Below are positions 40,684 through 50,729 of a stretch of DNA of 64,000 nucleotides, piece by piece (positions within the stretch are counted from its first letter, which is position 1; each line of letters opens with the position of its first letter). Below the pieces are notes generated by a model. It was not told where the DNA came from and made no database searches. It saw nothing but the letters and a program-made list of their open reading frames with translations. The stretch spans positions 146,678-210,677 of the forward strand of contig JAIQFS010000003.1 of the NCBI GenBank assembly GCA_020073145.1, written 5' to 3'. The translations under genes were made by a program, and so were the position numbers. The DNA is from Terriglobia bacterium. Its GTDB lineage: Bacteria > Acidobacteriota > Terriglobia > Bryobacterales > Bryobacteraceae.

Positions 40684-43098
40684 TTACCATTTCGCCGTAT
40701 TCGGCTGACACGCTGGTGCACTGGGATTACCGGGAGTACAGGTGCAATCCGTGCCCATCCAAGTCGAAATGTTGACGGTAGCGTTGGAACCGGAAGAACG
40801 CCACAGGCCCTGCTGCTGAAAATATGCATTGGCGAATACCGCAGTATCGGGTTGCGCAGCGTAGGCGTGAAAAATCAACTCGTGAACCAACGTAAATTCC
40901 GGACGTGACTGGGAAAGGGAATTGGCCTGAAGAATCACCGCAGTTTGCCGATCGTACCCCATATTGGCTGTCGCCGCGGCTGCCCCACCATTGGTAAGAT
41001 AATCTGTGAGGGTCACATTGTTCGGGGTTTGTCCCCCCGTCACTTGCCTGAGCGTAAGGTTCCCGATTCCTGGATTCCCCACATCGTAGAAGTTCGTCAT
41101 CTGTTGTTTGCTCTGAACCCCTCCCAACGAATAATTTGGGATCATGGATGGAATCCCGAGCGGGTTTGCAAAAACCGAGCCGCACGTCGAGTTTGCAAAG
41201 TTTCGCCACGTTGCAGCAGTGAGGAGATTTTTTACGCCCTCGTTTGTTTTTGAATCCACAGGGATATTCTGCGGTGTGCCAGGAGAAGTGCTTCCCCGTT
41301 GGAACGGCGCAAAACTCACCCCAAAATTGAGGAAAGTCGCAACCACTTGATCTGCAGAGCCAACAAGATACTCGTTCAAAGTCCAGGATTGTGTCGGTAG
41401 ACTGCCAATCCGCCCCGTGGCATTGCCGTTCTGATCGAAGGTCACCGCCGATCCCGTGTTCACGTCCGTTGCAATCACCCCGCCGTCGTCAGTCGCGATC
41501 TGCGGCTCGTACCCCGCCACCGTCCACCGCACATTCCCGCTGGCGTCGAAGGCAACCATATACCCGGTCCCCGTTGTGTTGTCCGTTGCCGTTCCCACAA
41601 ACGACCCGTCCTGCGCTTGCAGCACCGGCGCCACCACGTTGCCCCCGCCGATGTCCGGCGCGCCCATCACGCTCACGCTCGTCCCGTTCGTGATCGCCAT
41701 CATCGGATGACCCGTCGTCAGATCTTGTTCCGACCCAGTCGCTCCCCACGTTAGCACCACCCCTGTATCGGCGTTCGTGATCAGGTTCACTCCGCCCAAC
41801 GGCGGAAGCAAGTCCGTCGTCCGGCTGGTCCACTGATCCACCGGAAAGTCGGTCGAGTTCCCCGTGCTGTCGATTCGCAGCATCCGCAGGGAGACCACTT
41901 CGTACCCCGAGTCCGGCGGCCCGAAGTCCCGGTACGAATAAGGTATGTAGGCATAGCCGTCGCCGGCAATGGCAAGGGCCAGCGGACCGGCGCCCTCGGG
42001 CCACGGCGTCTGCGGGAGCGACACACTGAATTTCTCCGCTCCACTGGCAGGGTCGATTCCCACCACTCGATCGGGGATTGGGTTGTTGTTCGAACTCTCT
42101 GAGTTCTCCTCAACCGTAAAGATCGTGCCATCGGGGTGGACGGCGATCAGACCGCTGTTCAACACCCACGGCGCACCCGGCATGTACGTGGAAGAGCGCG
42201 CGCCCGTGAGCCCGTCGAACTTCGCGATCCCGGTCGGGACGCTGGCGTTATTGCAGTCGTATTGCAACGCCACCAGCCCGCCGAGGAAATCCGCCAGCCC
42301 CGAGGCGCTGCCTGGACATCCCACCGCCGCCGTCCAAGCCGTCGTGCCATCGCTCGTGATGGCTTGCACCGTGCCGTCGTTCTGGAAGGCGAATACGTCG
42401 GCCACGCCGCTCGGACTGGGCACCGCCAGCACAATCTTCGTCACCCCCGACCCGTTGCCCGGATTGGACCACAGCACCGTGCCCAGCGACAGCGCGACCG
42501 CCGAAACCGTGACGTCGGCGGACGCAGTCCCGGCCGTCAGCGTCACGTGTCCGGCAGCAACCGCGGTCAGCACCGGCGGATCGTCGGTCGACAGGCTCAC
42601 CACCGTCGGATCGCTCGACGTCCAGGTCAGGCCCGTGACCGGCTGGCTGGCCGAGTTGACCGCCTGGATCGTGTGCGTGTCCCCCACCACTAGGTTCAAC
42701 AGGTTCGGCAAAAGTGTCACGCTATTGCTGCCTCCCGGCACTGTAAACCCAACCGCATTGCTCCACGTCCCGTTTTGCTGCACGCGCGCGATCCCCGTGA
42801 GCGCCGTCGCGTCCACCGCGGCGACGATTTGCGTGTCGCTCCAGGTGACCACCTGGCCCGCCGTGCTACCGAGCCACACCACGCCGCTGCCCTGCGCCGC
42901 CCCAAAGCCGGAGCCGCTTATAGTAATAGACACCCCCGGGGCCCCGGAAGTTGGGCTGACGTTGGTTAGCTGCAGAGAGTTCACCGTGAATGCCACGGGT
43001 TTGCTCCAGACTCCGCCTTGCAGAATCTGCGCGTTGCCCGAAGTGGATCCGGTGGCTACCTGAGCCACCACCTGGGTGTCGCTCCAGCTTTGCACCAC
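40684..43098 (-). CDS. IPT/Ig/propeller surface protein, 5'-truncated
   Basis: 804 residues from a GTG at 43098. Order: an incomplete IPT/TIG domain (open from residue 1), a complete IPT/TIG (VSPTSGAPGVSITISGSGFGAAQG, about 49-115), a bacterial Ig-like domain (VVGDTHTIQAVNSAS... VAAGHVTLTAGTA, about 135-205), propeller-like blades (about 210-590), and a C-terminal domain with TLVHELIFHAYAAQPD and many Ser/Asn. No signal peptide. In-frame coding continues upstream (NHQPGQVWLGTANG) to the gapA stop codon, showing that the 5' part of the gene has been lost. Likely a non-functional or cytoplasm-trapped remnant; full-length relatives would be cell-surface. Confidence 0.8.
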   Translation of the reverse strand: MVQSWSDTQVVAQVATGSTSGNAQILQGGVWSKPVAFTVNSLQLTNVSPTSGAPGVSITISGSGFGAAQGSGVVWLGSTAGQVVTWSDTQIVAAVDATALTGIARVQQNGTWSNAVGFTVPGGSNSVTLLPNLLNLVVGDTHTIQAVNSASQPVTGLTWTSSDPTVVSLSTDDPPVLTAVAAGHVTLTAGTASADVTVSAVALSLGTVLWSNPGNGSGVTKIVLAVPSPSGVADVFAFQNDGTVQAITSDGTTAWTAAVGCPGSASGLADFLGGLVALQYDCNNASVPTGIAKFDGLTGARSSTYMPGAPWVLNSGLIAVHPDGTIFTVEENSESSNNNPIPDRVVGIDPASGAEKFSVSLPQTPWPEGAGPLALAIAGDGYAYIPYSYRDFGPPDSGYEVVSLRMLRIDSTGNSTDFPVDQWTSRTTDLLPPLGGVNLITNADTGVVLTWGATGSEQDLTTGHPMMAITNGTSVSVMGAPDIGGGNVVAPVLQAQDGSFVGTATDNTTGTGYMVAFDASGNVRWTVAGYEPQIATDDGGVIATDVNTGSAVTFDQNGNATGRIGSLPTQSWTLNEYLVGSADQVVATFLNFGVSFAPFQRGSTSPGTPQNIPVDSKTNEGVKNLLTAATWRNFANSTCGSVFANPLGIPSMIPNYSLGGVQSKQQMTNFYDVGNPGIGNLTLRQVTGGQTPNNVTLTDYLTNGGAAAATANMGYDRQTAVILQANSLSQSRPEFTLVHELIFHAYAAQPDTAVFANAYFQQQGLWRSSGSNATVNISTWMGTDCTCTPGNPSAPACQPNTAKW

Positions 43099-43161
43099 GC
43101 CATTGGCGGTGCCGAGCCAGACCTGGCCGGGCTGGTGATTTCGAAGATTAGTGGGTGGGCG

Positions 43162-44274
<1,113 letters not shown>

Positions 44275-44289
44275 TTAGTAAAATACCTC

Positions 44290-44320
44290 TTGACTCTGAC
44301 GTTACGTCAGGCCCGAACAT
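44290..44320 (+). promoter_or_regulatory. MerR-type promoter/operator of the TipA-like regulator
   Basis: TTGACT (44290-44295) as -35, immediately followed by the palindrome CTGACGTTACGTCAG (44296-44310), symmetric except for the central base. With a 19-bp spacer the -10 would be GAACAT (44315-44320). A long spacer occupied by a palindrome is the MerR-family layout, where the regulator untwists the DNA on activation. The ribosome site GGGAG follows at 44331-44335. The gapA promoter must lie within the same 170-bp divergent region. Confidence 0.7.
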
Positions 44321-44339
44321 GATTCAGAAAGGGAGCCGA

Positions 44340-45107
44340 GTGAACAAGTCCTACCGGGTGCAGGAGTTTGCCACGCTGGCAGGGGTCACGGTGCGTGCCT
44401 TGCATCACTATGACCGGCTGGGTCTGCTGAAACCCCGGCGAACGGGTTCCGGGTATCGGCTGTACAGTTTACAGGATCTGGAGCGCCTGGAACAGGTTGT
44501 GGCGCTGAAGTTCCTGGGCATCCCGTTGCGGCAGATCAAGACCGTGCTGCACCGGAACGGCGTCGACTTGCCGGACGCGTTGCGGCGGCAACTCCGGGCG
44601 CTGGAGGAAAAGCGGCAGCTCCTGGACCGCGCCATCGACGCCATCCGGAAAGCCGAAGCCGCCATCCGCCCTGGCCAGCGGCCCGACTCTGCGCTCCTCC
44701 AAAAAATCATCGAGGTGATCGAGATGCAAACCGAACCGAACTGGATGAAGAAATACTATAGTGACGAAGCCTGGAGCAAGATCCAGGGGCGCGAGCAGAA
44801 ATGGACGCCGGAGTTGCAGGAGCGCGTTTCCCGGGAGTGGGCGGAGTTGATTCGGGACGCGGAAGCGGCGCTCGGGGAAGACCCGGCCGGAGCCAAGGCC
44901 CAAGCCCTGGCGCAGCGCTGGACGAGTCTGGTGGAGGAGTTCACCCAAGGCGACCAGGAAATCACCGCCAGCGTCCGCAGCCTGTACGAAGACCGGGCGA
45001 ACTGGCCCGCGGATTTCCAGCAGCAGATGGCCCCCTTCCGCAACCCGCAAGTCTGGAGCTTCATGCAGCAAGCCCTCGCCCACCGCAAGGGGGGAGAGGT
45101 GGCCTAA
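44340..45107 (+). CDS. MerR family regulator with TipAS effector domain
   Basis: 255 residues from GTG 44340 (preceded by GGGAG); an ATG-led extension to 44175 reads through the promoter and is unlikely. N-terminal MerR DNA-binding domain (YRVQEFATLAGVTVRALHHYDRLGLLKPRRTGSGYRLYSLQDLERLEQVVALKFLGIPLRQI), a dimerising helix (about 75-110), then a TipAS-like helical domain (WMKKYYSDEAWSKIQGREQKWTPELQERVSREWAELIRDAEAAL... DRANWPADFQQQMAPF). TipA-type regulators bind hydrophobic antibiotics or peptides and activate resistance genes. No efflux gene follows; it may mainly control itself. Confidence 0.92.
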   Translation: MNKSYRVQEFATLAGVTVRALHHYDRLGLLKPRRTGSGYRLYSLQDLERLEQVVALKFLGIPLRQIKTVLHRNGVDLPDALRRQLRALEEKRQLLDRAIDAIRKAEAAIRPGQRPDSALLQKIIEVIEMQTEPNWMKKYYSDEAWSKIQGREQKWTPELQERVSREWAELIRDAEAALGEDPAGAKAQALAQRWTSLVEEFTQGDQEITASVRSLYEDRANWPADFQQQMAPFRNPQVWSFMQQALAHRKGGEVA

Positions 45108-45134
45108 GGCTCCTGCCTTGCCTTAGGCCACCTC
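45096..45134. terminator. Perfect 14-bp palindrome between convergent genes (element copy 3)
   Basis: GAGGTGGCCTAAGG (45096-45109) and CCTTAGGCCACCTC (45121-45134) form a perfect 14-bp stem with an 11-nt loop. The stop codons of both convergent genes lie inside it: TAA at 45105-45107 and, on the other strand, 45123-45125. The first half (GGTGGCCTAAGGCTCCTGCC) matches the beginning of the elements at 26266 and 33101. No T-tract on either side, so a two-way terminator or an mRNA-stabilising hairpin is plausible. Confidence 0.65.
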
Positions 45135-46219
45135 CACAAAAGCCCGGTCCGGCCGTAAACGCGCGGCCAGGACCGCGCCGGCCAGCAGCAGCGCGATCGA
45201 GCCGACGAACGGAACTACCCAACTGCCGGTGCGGTCCACCAGGTACCCAAAGCTGACGGGCGAAACCAGACCGGCCACGCCAAAGCCGAAATTCATCATG
45301 CCGCTGGCGGTGCCGGCGTACTGCGGGGCCATGCCCATCGCCACCGACCAAATCGGCGCCACGATCAACTCGGCGAAGAAGAACGCCAGCGACAGGCAGA
45401 CCGCGGCCACAGTCAAATCGTGAATCAGAACAACCGGCACCAGAAAAATCAGAGCGCCCACGAAACCCGCCACAATCACGGAGCGCCGCGCGGTCGCCAG
45501 GCTGCCGGTCCGCCGCAGCAGGCGGTCGCTGATCACGCCGCCGGCCGTATCGCCCACCACTCCGGCAAACAGCACGCCCGCCGAGAACATCGCGGACGCC
45601 TGCAGATTCAGGTGGTAATTCTCGAAGAAGAATGCGGGAATCCAGCTCAGAAACAACCACAACGTCCAGCCGTAACAGAAGTCCACCACGGTCACCGGCA
45701 GGATGTGGCGCCGAACGCCAGCAAGGCGGCCATCAGCGGCGGTGTGACTGCGTTGCCAATGCGCGCGAACGAATGGGTGAGCCCCTGCGCGAAGCCCCAC
45801 TTTGCCACCGGCGTCCAACTGGCCATGGCGCGGGTGGCGGTTGGAAAGGCGGCTCCCTCGCCGAAACCCAAAACCAGGCGCAGGGCGAACAGCGACACGA
45901 ACCCGCCCGCCGCGCCCGTCAGCACAGTGGCGACCGCCACAATGGCGCAGCACACCGAGAGCGTCAGCCGCGGCCCGAATCGGTCGCCAATCCAGCCGCC
46001 GACCAATTGAAACAGCGCGTAGGGAATGGCAAAGGCCGAGAACGCCAGCCCCAGTTCGGTATTGCTGAGATGGAGGTCCGCCTTGATGAGCGGCTCGGCG
46101 GTCGAGAGGTTCACCCGATTCACAAACAGGATCAGGTACATCAGGCACAGCAGCCCGAGCACGATGCCGGGCGCGCTGAGCTTCCCCGCCCGCGTGGAGC
46201 CGGCCGGCGCCGGGCTCAT
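45123..46219 (-). pseudogene. MFS transporter with internal deletion and frameshift
   Basis: The N-terminal half reads from ATG 46219 (MSPAPAGSTRAGKLSAPGIVLGLLCLMYLILFVNRVNLSTAEPLIKADL) through about five TMs to PPLMAALLAFGA near 45705, then stops at 45692. The C-terminal half continues in another frame as ILPVTVVDFCYGWTLWLFLSWIPAFFFENYHLNLQ to RPDRAFVEVA at 45123. The joined length is about 360 residues versus about 430 in ACS-type MFS transporters; the sixth TM and most of the central loop are missing. Homologues move organic anions such as hexuronates, glucarate or phthalate. The start overlaps the dioxygenase stop by 4 nt. Confidence 0.88.
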
Positions 46220-47115
46220 GCCTCGGGGCGTGTCTCGCCCTTGATTTGCGTGCGGTGCAGAATGCGGCGCGCCTGCGCGTCGAACGGATCGCGCCGATGC
46301 ATGGTGCAGCGGTTGTCCCACAAAACGACATCGCCTACTTGCCACTCGGTGTGCCAGACGACCTCGTCCCGAGTGGCGTAGGACCACAGCTCGTCGAGCA
46401 GCGCCTCGGATTCCGCGAGCGGCAACCCGCCCAGATGCGCGTTCCGCCGGCGGCCGAGATACAATACACACTTCCCGGTTTCAGGATGGCGCGGGACCAG
46501 CGGGTGGTACACGCCCGGCGACGTCAGCGGGTCGTCCTGCGCGGTCACCCCCTGGCGCACGTACCCGCCGCTGTTATACGTGCCGTCGTGCTTCAGCGTG
46601 AGACCGGCAATGCGCTGCCGCAGCCCTTCGGGCAACGCCTCATAGGCCCGGTACATGTTGCAGAAATAGGTATTGCCTCCGGCGGGCGGCACTTCCAGAG
46701 CGTACAACATGCTGGCTTTCGGCGGATCCTCCTGGTAGGACATATCGGTGTGCCACACCGCCTCCCCCGCCCCCAAGCTGCCGATGGGCACTCCGTCAAC
46801 CAGGACGTTGGACACCACATAAATTTCGGGATGGCCCTCGACGAAGCGCCGGCCGGTCTCCTGCACCGGGGCACAATCGAGCGCTCCAAAGCGGCGGCTG
46901 AACGCGATCAAGTCCTCGTCCGTGAGTTGTTGACCGCGAAACCGAAGTACCAGGTGGTCGAGCCAGGCGCGGTGGATGGCGGCAAAGGCGTCGCCGGAGA
47001 GGCGCCGCAGGTCCACGCCCTGCACGTCGGCCCCCAAGGCCGCGCCGGTCGGGATGATCTGGAGTCCCGCCGCGCTCGACGATGCGGACCGGGACCGTGG
47101 AGGCGAAGCGTTCAT
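46216..47115 (-). CDS. TauD/TfdA family Fe(II)/2-oxoglutarate dioxygenase
   Basis: 299 residues. The Fe(II) facial triad is visible: WHTDMSY (HxD, about residue 121) and the distal His in NRCTMHRRDPFDAQARRILHRTQIKG (about 272), with the 2-oxoglutarate-binding Arg in the same segment. VLRFRGQQLTDEDLIAFSRRFG at the N-terminus is the family signature. TauD releases sulfite from taurine and TfdA cleaves 2,4-D; this protein is equally distant from both, so the substrate is open. It is coupled to an MFS transporter that has decayed, so the original uptake-plus-oxidation unit is likely impaired. Confidence 0.9.
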   Translation of the reverse strand: MNASPPRSRSASSSAAGLQIIPTGAALGADVQGVDLRRLSGDAFAAIHRAWLDHLVLRFRGQQLTDEDLIAFSRRFGALDCAPVQETGRRFVEGHPEIYVVSNVLVDGVPIGSLGAGEAVWHTDMSYQEDPPKASMLYALEVPPAGGNTYFCNMYRAYEALPEGLRQRIAGLTLKHDGTYNSGGYVRQGVTAQDDPLTSPGVYHPLVPRHPETGKCVLYLGRRRNAHLGGLPLAESEALLDELWSYATRDEVVWHTEWQVGDVVLWDNRCTMHRRDPFDAQARRILHRTQIKGETRPEA

Positions 47116-47175
47116 TCCAATGGACTACTCTACCAGAGGACTCGAGGGACGCTGCACCGGCCCGGGCGCCGCGGC

Positions 47176-48027
47176 TCAGCGCACCGGTTCGGCAACCTTC
47201 GGGGGTGCGGCCGTGGATGCCTTCTCGACGTGAGTCCGGTCCTTCTCGTTGTCGGTGCAGACGTACTCCAGGACATCCGTGTCCGGCAGCAGATCGAGTT
47301 GGATCTGGATGGAGAACGGGCGGGTGTAATAGGCCGGATCGTCGAACATGACTTCGAGGTCCATGTGGCCGAAATCGCGGCGGCGGTACCGTTCGCGGAT
47401 GCGCATGGAGGAGCTGCGGGGATGGCCGAAGGCGTCCAGCCAGCTTTTCTCGGTGAAGCCGGTGGTTTCGACGACCAGGGTGCCCCCTTGCCACCGCCCC
47501 ACCGAGGAGCCCATCCAGGAAGGCACCGGATCTTGCGGAAGACTCCGGCCATCGGTATAGATCTGCCGCGTGGGGTCGCCGATTCCGCTGATGACCGCGA
47601 GTTGCCGGGGCGCCTGAATGATCTTGAACGGATCGACCAATTGACCGGCGGGAACACCGGCCGGCCAACACCGCGCGGTGACGAAGTCCAGTCCGGCGCG
47701 CTGTTTCGTCAGGGCCGCCGCCTCGGGCCGGAGAAGCTGCTCGCTGTCCTTGGTGTCCCAAAACACATTGATCATGTACTTGGTGACATCGGTCAAATCG
47801 ACCTGCACTTTGGCCGTTTCCTCGCCCAACACGCGCTTCAAATCGCTCAACGGCGTGCGCTCCGCCTCCCAGACACCGGAAAGATCGGGCTTGCCGTCCA
47901 TTTGCGGCGCCGGCGCCGCCAGGTTCGGCTTGCCGTCCTTCGTGCGGGGGGTTCGGGGATCCTTGTGATCGAGCCACTGCGCCGTGAGGGGCAGCGTGAG
48001 GGCCACAAGAGCCGCGATGATCTTCAT
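47176..48027 (-). CDS. Secreted protein of an expanded acidobacterial family (paralogue 1)
   Basis: 283 residues from ATG 48027 (MKIIAALVALTLPLTAQ, signal peptide). Mature start WLDHKDPRTPRTKDGKPNLAAPAPQMDGKPDLSGVWEAE, then ISGIGDPTRQIYTDGRSLPQDPVPSWMGSSVGRWQGGTLVVETTGFTEKSWLDAFGHPRSSSMRIRERYRRRDFGHMDLEVMFDDPAYYTRPF. The same order of motifs occurs in the genes at 61765 and 62461, giving three paralogues in 15 kb. Function unknown. It ends about 60 bp before the dioxygenase start and begins 100 bp downstream of the oxidase operon end. Confidence 0.8.
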   Translation of the reverse strand: MKIIAALVALTLPLTAQWLDHKDPRTPRTKDGKPNLAAPAPQMDGKPDLSGVWEAERTPLSDLKRVLGEETAKVQVDLTDVTKYMINVFWDTKDSEQLLRPEAAALTKQRAGLDFVTARCWPAGVPAGQLVDPFKIIQAPRQLAVISGIGDPTRQIYTDGRSLPQDPVPSWMGSSVGRWQGGTLVVETTGFTEKSWLDAFGHPRSSSMRIRERYRRRDFGHMDLEVMFDDPAYYTRPFSIQIQLDLLPDTDVLEYVCTDNEKDRTHVEKASTAAPPKVAEPVR

Positions 48028-48127
48028 TGTCGTGGCGCCTTTCTCCGACCCCGGGCCAGATCTCCCGCGCGGATCGATTAACCCGAATCGCCGGCCGGCC
48101 CTCGTGCGACGGGCGCGCCCCGGCACC

Positions 48128-48427
48128 CTACTTGCCCGGTACACCCATCCAGCCGCGCGTCAAAAAGTCCGTCAAAGTGAGGAGCAGGAGAATCGCCAGC
48201 CACATCAGCCCGCCGAAGATCACCAGCTTCGTGAGCCGCGTGCTGTAGCGCACGTGCATGAAGAACAGCGCCACCAGCAGCATCTTGGTGACCGCGATCG
48301 CCAGCGCCACCACCACGCTGAAGTTGCCCAGATCCACGAACGCCACCAGTGTGGTCGCCACCGTGAGGCCGAGCAGCGCGATCAACACCAGCGCGTAGGT
48401 CTTTACGGAATCGATATGTTCAGTCAT
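48128..48427 (-). CDS. ctaF: Cytochrome c oxidase subunit IV family protein
   Basis: 99 residues with three TM helices (YALVLIALLGLTVATTLVAF; FSVVVALAIAVTKMLLVALFFMHVRY; LVIFGGLMWLAILLLLTLTDFL). The ALAIAVTKMLLVALFFMHVR segment is the signature of bacterial subunit IV of aa3/caa3 oxidases (COX4_pro-2 type). Small structural subunit of the oxidase. Last gene of the respiratory operon, 2 bp after ctaE. Confidence 0.9.
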   Translation of the reverse strand: MTEHIDSVKTYALVLIALLGLTVATTLVAFVDLGNFSVVVALAIAVTKMLLVALFFMHVRYSTRLTKLVIFGGLMWLAILLLLTLTDFLTRGWMGVPGK

Positions 48428-48429
48428 GG

Positions 48430-49110
48430 CTATTTAGGCAAATGACGGTCGATCAGATACAGCAGCGGGAACAGGAAAATCCAGATGACATCGACAAAAT
48501 GCCAGTACAGGCCCGAGATGTCGATGGGGGTAAAATACTCCGCCGAAAATTTCTTGGCTCTGGTTTGCACAATCAGGGTCAGCAAAATGCCCACCCCCAC
48601 CACCATGTGCAACGCATGCAGCCCCGTCATGGCGAAGTACAGGGAGAAGAAGATTTTGGCCGGACCCTGCAGGGGCGTACCTTCCAGGTGGAACGCCGCT
48701 TGCCCCGGCATGTGATGCTCGACGTACTTCTCATTCCACTCATAGGCCTTCACCCCCAGGAAGATGCAGCCGAAGATCAGGGTGAGGATCAGGAAAATAA
48801 TGATCATGTTCCGCTTGCCCATCTGTCCGGCCCGCACCGCCATCACCATGGTGAAACTGCTCAGCAGCAGGACGCAGGTATTGATGGCGCCGATGGTGAC
48901 GTTCAGGCTGGAACTGGCAACGGCGAACACGGTCGGGTAGGCGGACCGGTAGATCGTATACGCCGCGAACATGCCTCCGAAAAACATGATCTCGGTGATG
49001 AGGAAAATCCACATCCCCAGGGTGGATGCGTCCTTCTGCTGTTCGGCGGTGTCAAACTGCTCGCGCAGGGCGAGCGTCTCTTCCGCGTGTGCGTGCGCCT
49101 CGCTAGACAA
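48430..49110 (-). CDS. ctaE: Cytochrome c oxidase subunit III
   Basis: 226 residues from a TTG at 49110 with a strong AGGAGG upstream, overlapping the ctaD stop by 8 nt. Five TM helices of the COX3 fold: [26 protein letters not shown] (with the conserved Glu), [64 protein letters not shown], and [19 protein letters not shown]. Non-catalytic core subunit that stabilises subunit I. Part of the ACIII-caa3 operon. Confidence 0.95.
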   Translation of the reverse strand: MSSEAHAHAEETLALREQFDTAEQQKDASTLGMWIFLITEIMFFGGMFAAYTIYRSAYPTVFAVASSSLNVTIGAINTCVLLLSSFTMVMAVRAGQMGKRNMIIIFLILTLIFGCIFLGVKAYEWNEKYVEHHMPGQAAFHLEGTPLQGPAKIFFSLYFAMTGLHALHMVVGVGILLTLIVQTRAKKFSAEYFTPIDISGLYWHFVDVIWIFLFPLLYLIDRHLPK

Positions 49111-50725
49111 CTTCTACCTCCTGGGGCACCGCCGTGTAATCGTAGGCCTCGTGGGTGACCACCGGAATGCGATCGAAATTGTGGGTGGGGGGCGGAGAAG
49201 GCGTCGCCCACTCCAATCCCGTAGCGCCCCACGGGTTGGACCCGGCCACGGGACCATAGCGCAACGACCAGGCCAGATAAATGGCCGGCAGGATATAGCC
49301 CACCGCAAGCACGGTGGCGCCGGCCGTCGAAGCCACGTGCAAAACCTGGAATTCCGGCGGATACGCATGATAGCGGCGCGGCATCCCCAGATAGCCCAGG
49401 ATGAACTGTGGGAAGAATGTGAGGTTGAATCCCACGAAAATGAAGAGGGCCGAAAGCTTGGCCCACCCTTCCGGATACATCCGGCCGGTCATTTTCGGCC
49501 ACCAGTAGTGCACGCCGCCCAGGTAAGCCATGACGGTTCCGCCCACCATCACATAGTGGAAGTGAGCGATCACGAAATAGGTGTCGGTTACGTGGACATC
49601 GATGCCGAGCGCAGCCACGAACAGACCAGTGAGGCCTCCGATGGTGAACAGGCCGATGAAGCCGAACGCGTAGAGCATCGGGGTGGCGTACGAAATCGAG
49701 CCCTTATACAACGTGGCCGTCCAGTTAAACACCTTGATGGCCGAAGGAATCGCGACGAAGTAGCTCAGGAACGAAAAGACCAGGCCGGCATAGAGCGACT
49801 GGCCGCTGACGAACAGGTGATGGCCCCAGACCAGGAACCCGATCACCGCGATGGCCACGCTCGAGAAGGCCACAAACGGGTAGCCGAAGATCGGCTTGCG
49901 CGAAAAGGTCGACACCAGTTCGCTGATCACGCCCATGGCCGGCAGCACCATGATGTAGACCGCCGGATGAGAGTAGAACCAGAAGAGGTGCTGGAACAGC
50001 ACCGGGTCGCCGCCGAGAGCCGGGTCGAAAATACCGATGTGGAACACGCGCTCGCAGAAAACCAGCACCAGGGTCACCGCGATCACCGGGGTTCCCAGAA
50101 CCTGGATGACGCCCGTGGCGTAGTTGGCCCACACGAACAGCGGCATCTTGAACCAGGTCATGCCCGGCGCCCGCATGCGGTGCACCGTCACGATGAAGTT
50201 GAGCCCGGTCAGAATCGACGAGAATCCCGCGATGAAGATTCCCAGCGCCGTGGCGATGACGTAGGTGTTCGAATACGTCGTCGAGTACGGGGTGTAGAAG
50301 GTCCACCCGGTGTCTACGCCGCCCGCCATCATGGCGAAGATCGCGAACCCGCCGCCGGCGATCAACAGGTACCAGCTCAACAGGTTGATCTTGGGGAACG
50401 CCAGATCGCGCGCCCCGATCATCATCGGCAAGAAGAAATTGCCCATGGTGGCCGGCACCGACGGAATCAGGAAGAAGAACACCATGATCACGCCGTGCAT
50501 CGTGAACAGCTTGTTGTACGTCTCCGAACTGACCAGGTCGCCGGCCGGCGTCACCAGTTCCAGGCGGATCAGACTGGCGAAGACGCCGCCCAACGCGAAG
50601 AAGATCGAGATCGTGATGAAATACAGCACCGCGATCCGCTTGTGATCTTTGGTCAGCAGCCACGATTTCAGGCCGTAGCCGTTGTTTAAGTAATGCGTTC
50701 GTTCTTGTAAGACTGCGGTAGTCAT
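49103..50725 (-). CDS. ctaD: Cytochrome c oxidase subunit I (A2-type)
   Basis: 540 residues, 12 TM helices. Heme-copper ligands are seen: [23 protein letters not shown] (heme a His), [21 protein letters not shown] with the cross-linked His-Tyr region, VWGHHLF (CuB His-His), and [19 protein letters not shown] (heme a3 and a His). The D-channel end reads YSHPAV, not GHPEV: this Tyr-Ser in place of Glu is the mark of A2-type oxidases such as the Thermus caa3. It pumps protons while reducing O2. ATG 50725; 4 bp after ctaC. Confidence 0.97.
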   Translation of the reverse strand: MTTAVLQERTHYLNNGYGLKSWLLTKDHKRIAVLYFITISIFFALGGVFASLIRLELVTPAGDLVSSETYNKLFTMHGVIMVFFFLIPSVPATMGNFFLPMMIGARDLAFPKINLLSWYLLIAGGGFAIFAMMAGGVDTGWTFYTPYSTTYSNTYVIATALGIFIAGFSSILTGLNFIVTVHRMRAPGMTWFKMPLFVWANYATGVIQVLGTPVIAVTLVLVFCERVFHIGIFDPALGGDPVLFQHLFWFYSHPAVYIMVLPAMGVISELVSTFSRKPIFGYPFVAFSSVAIAVIGFLVWGHHLFVSGQSLYAGLVFSFLSYFVAIPSAIKVFNWTATLYKGSISYATPMLYAFGFIGLFTIGGLTGLFVAALGIDVHVTDTYFVIAHFHYVMVGGTVMAYLGGVHYWWPKMTGRMYPEGWAKLSALFIFVGFNLTFFPQFILGYLGMPRRYHAYPPEFQVLHVASTAGATVLAVGYILPAIYLAWSLRYGPVAGSNPWGATGLEWATPSPPPTHNFDRIPVVTHEAYDYTAVPQEVEVV

Positions 50726-50729
50726 AGGC

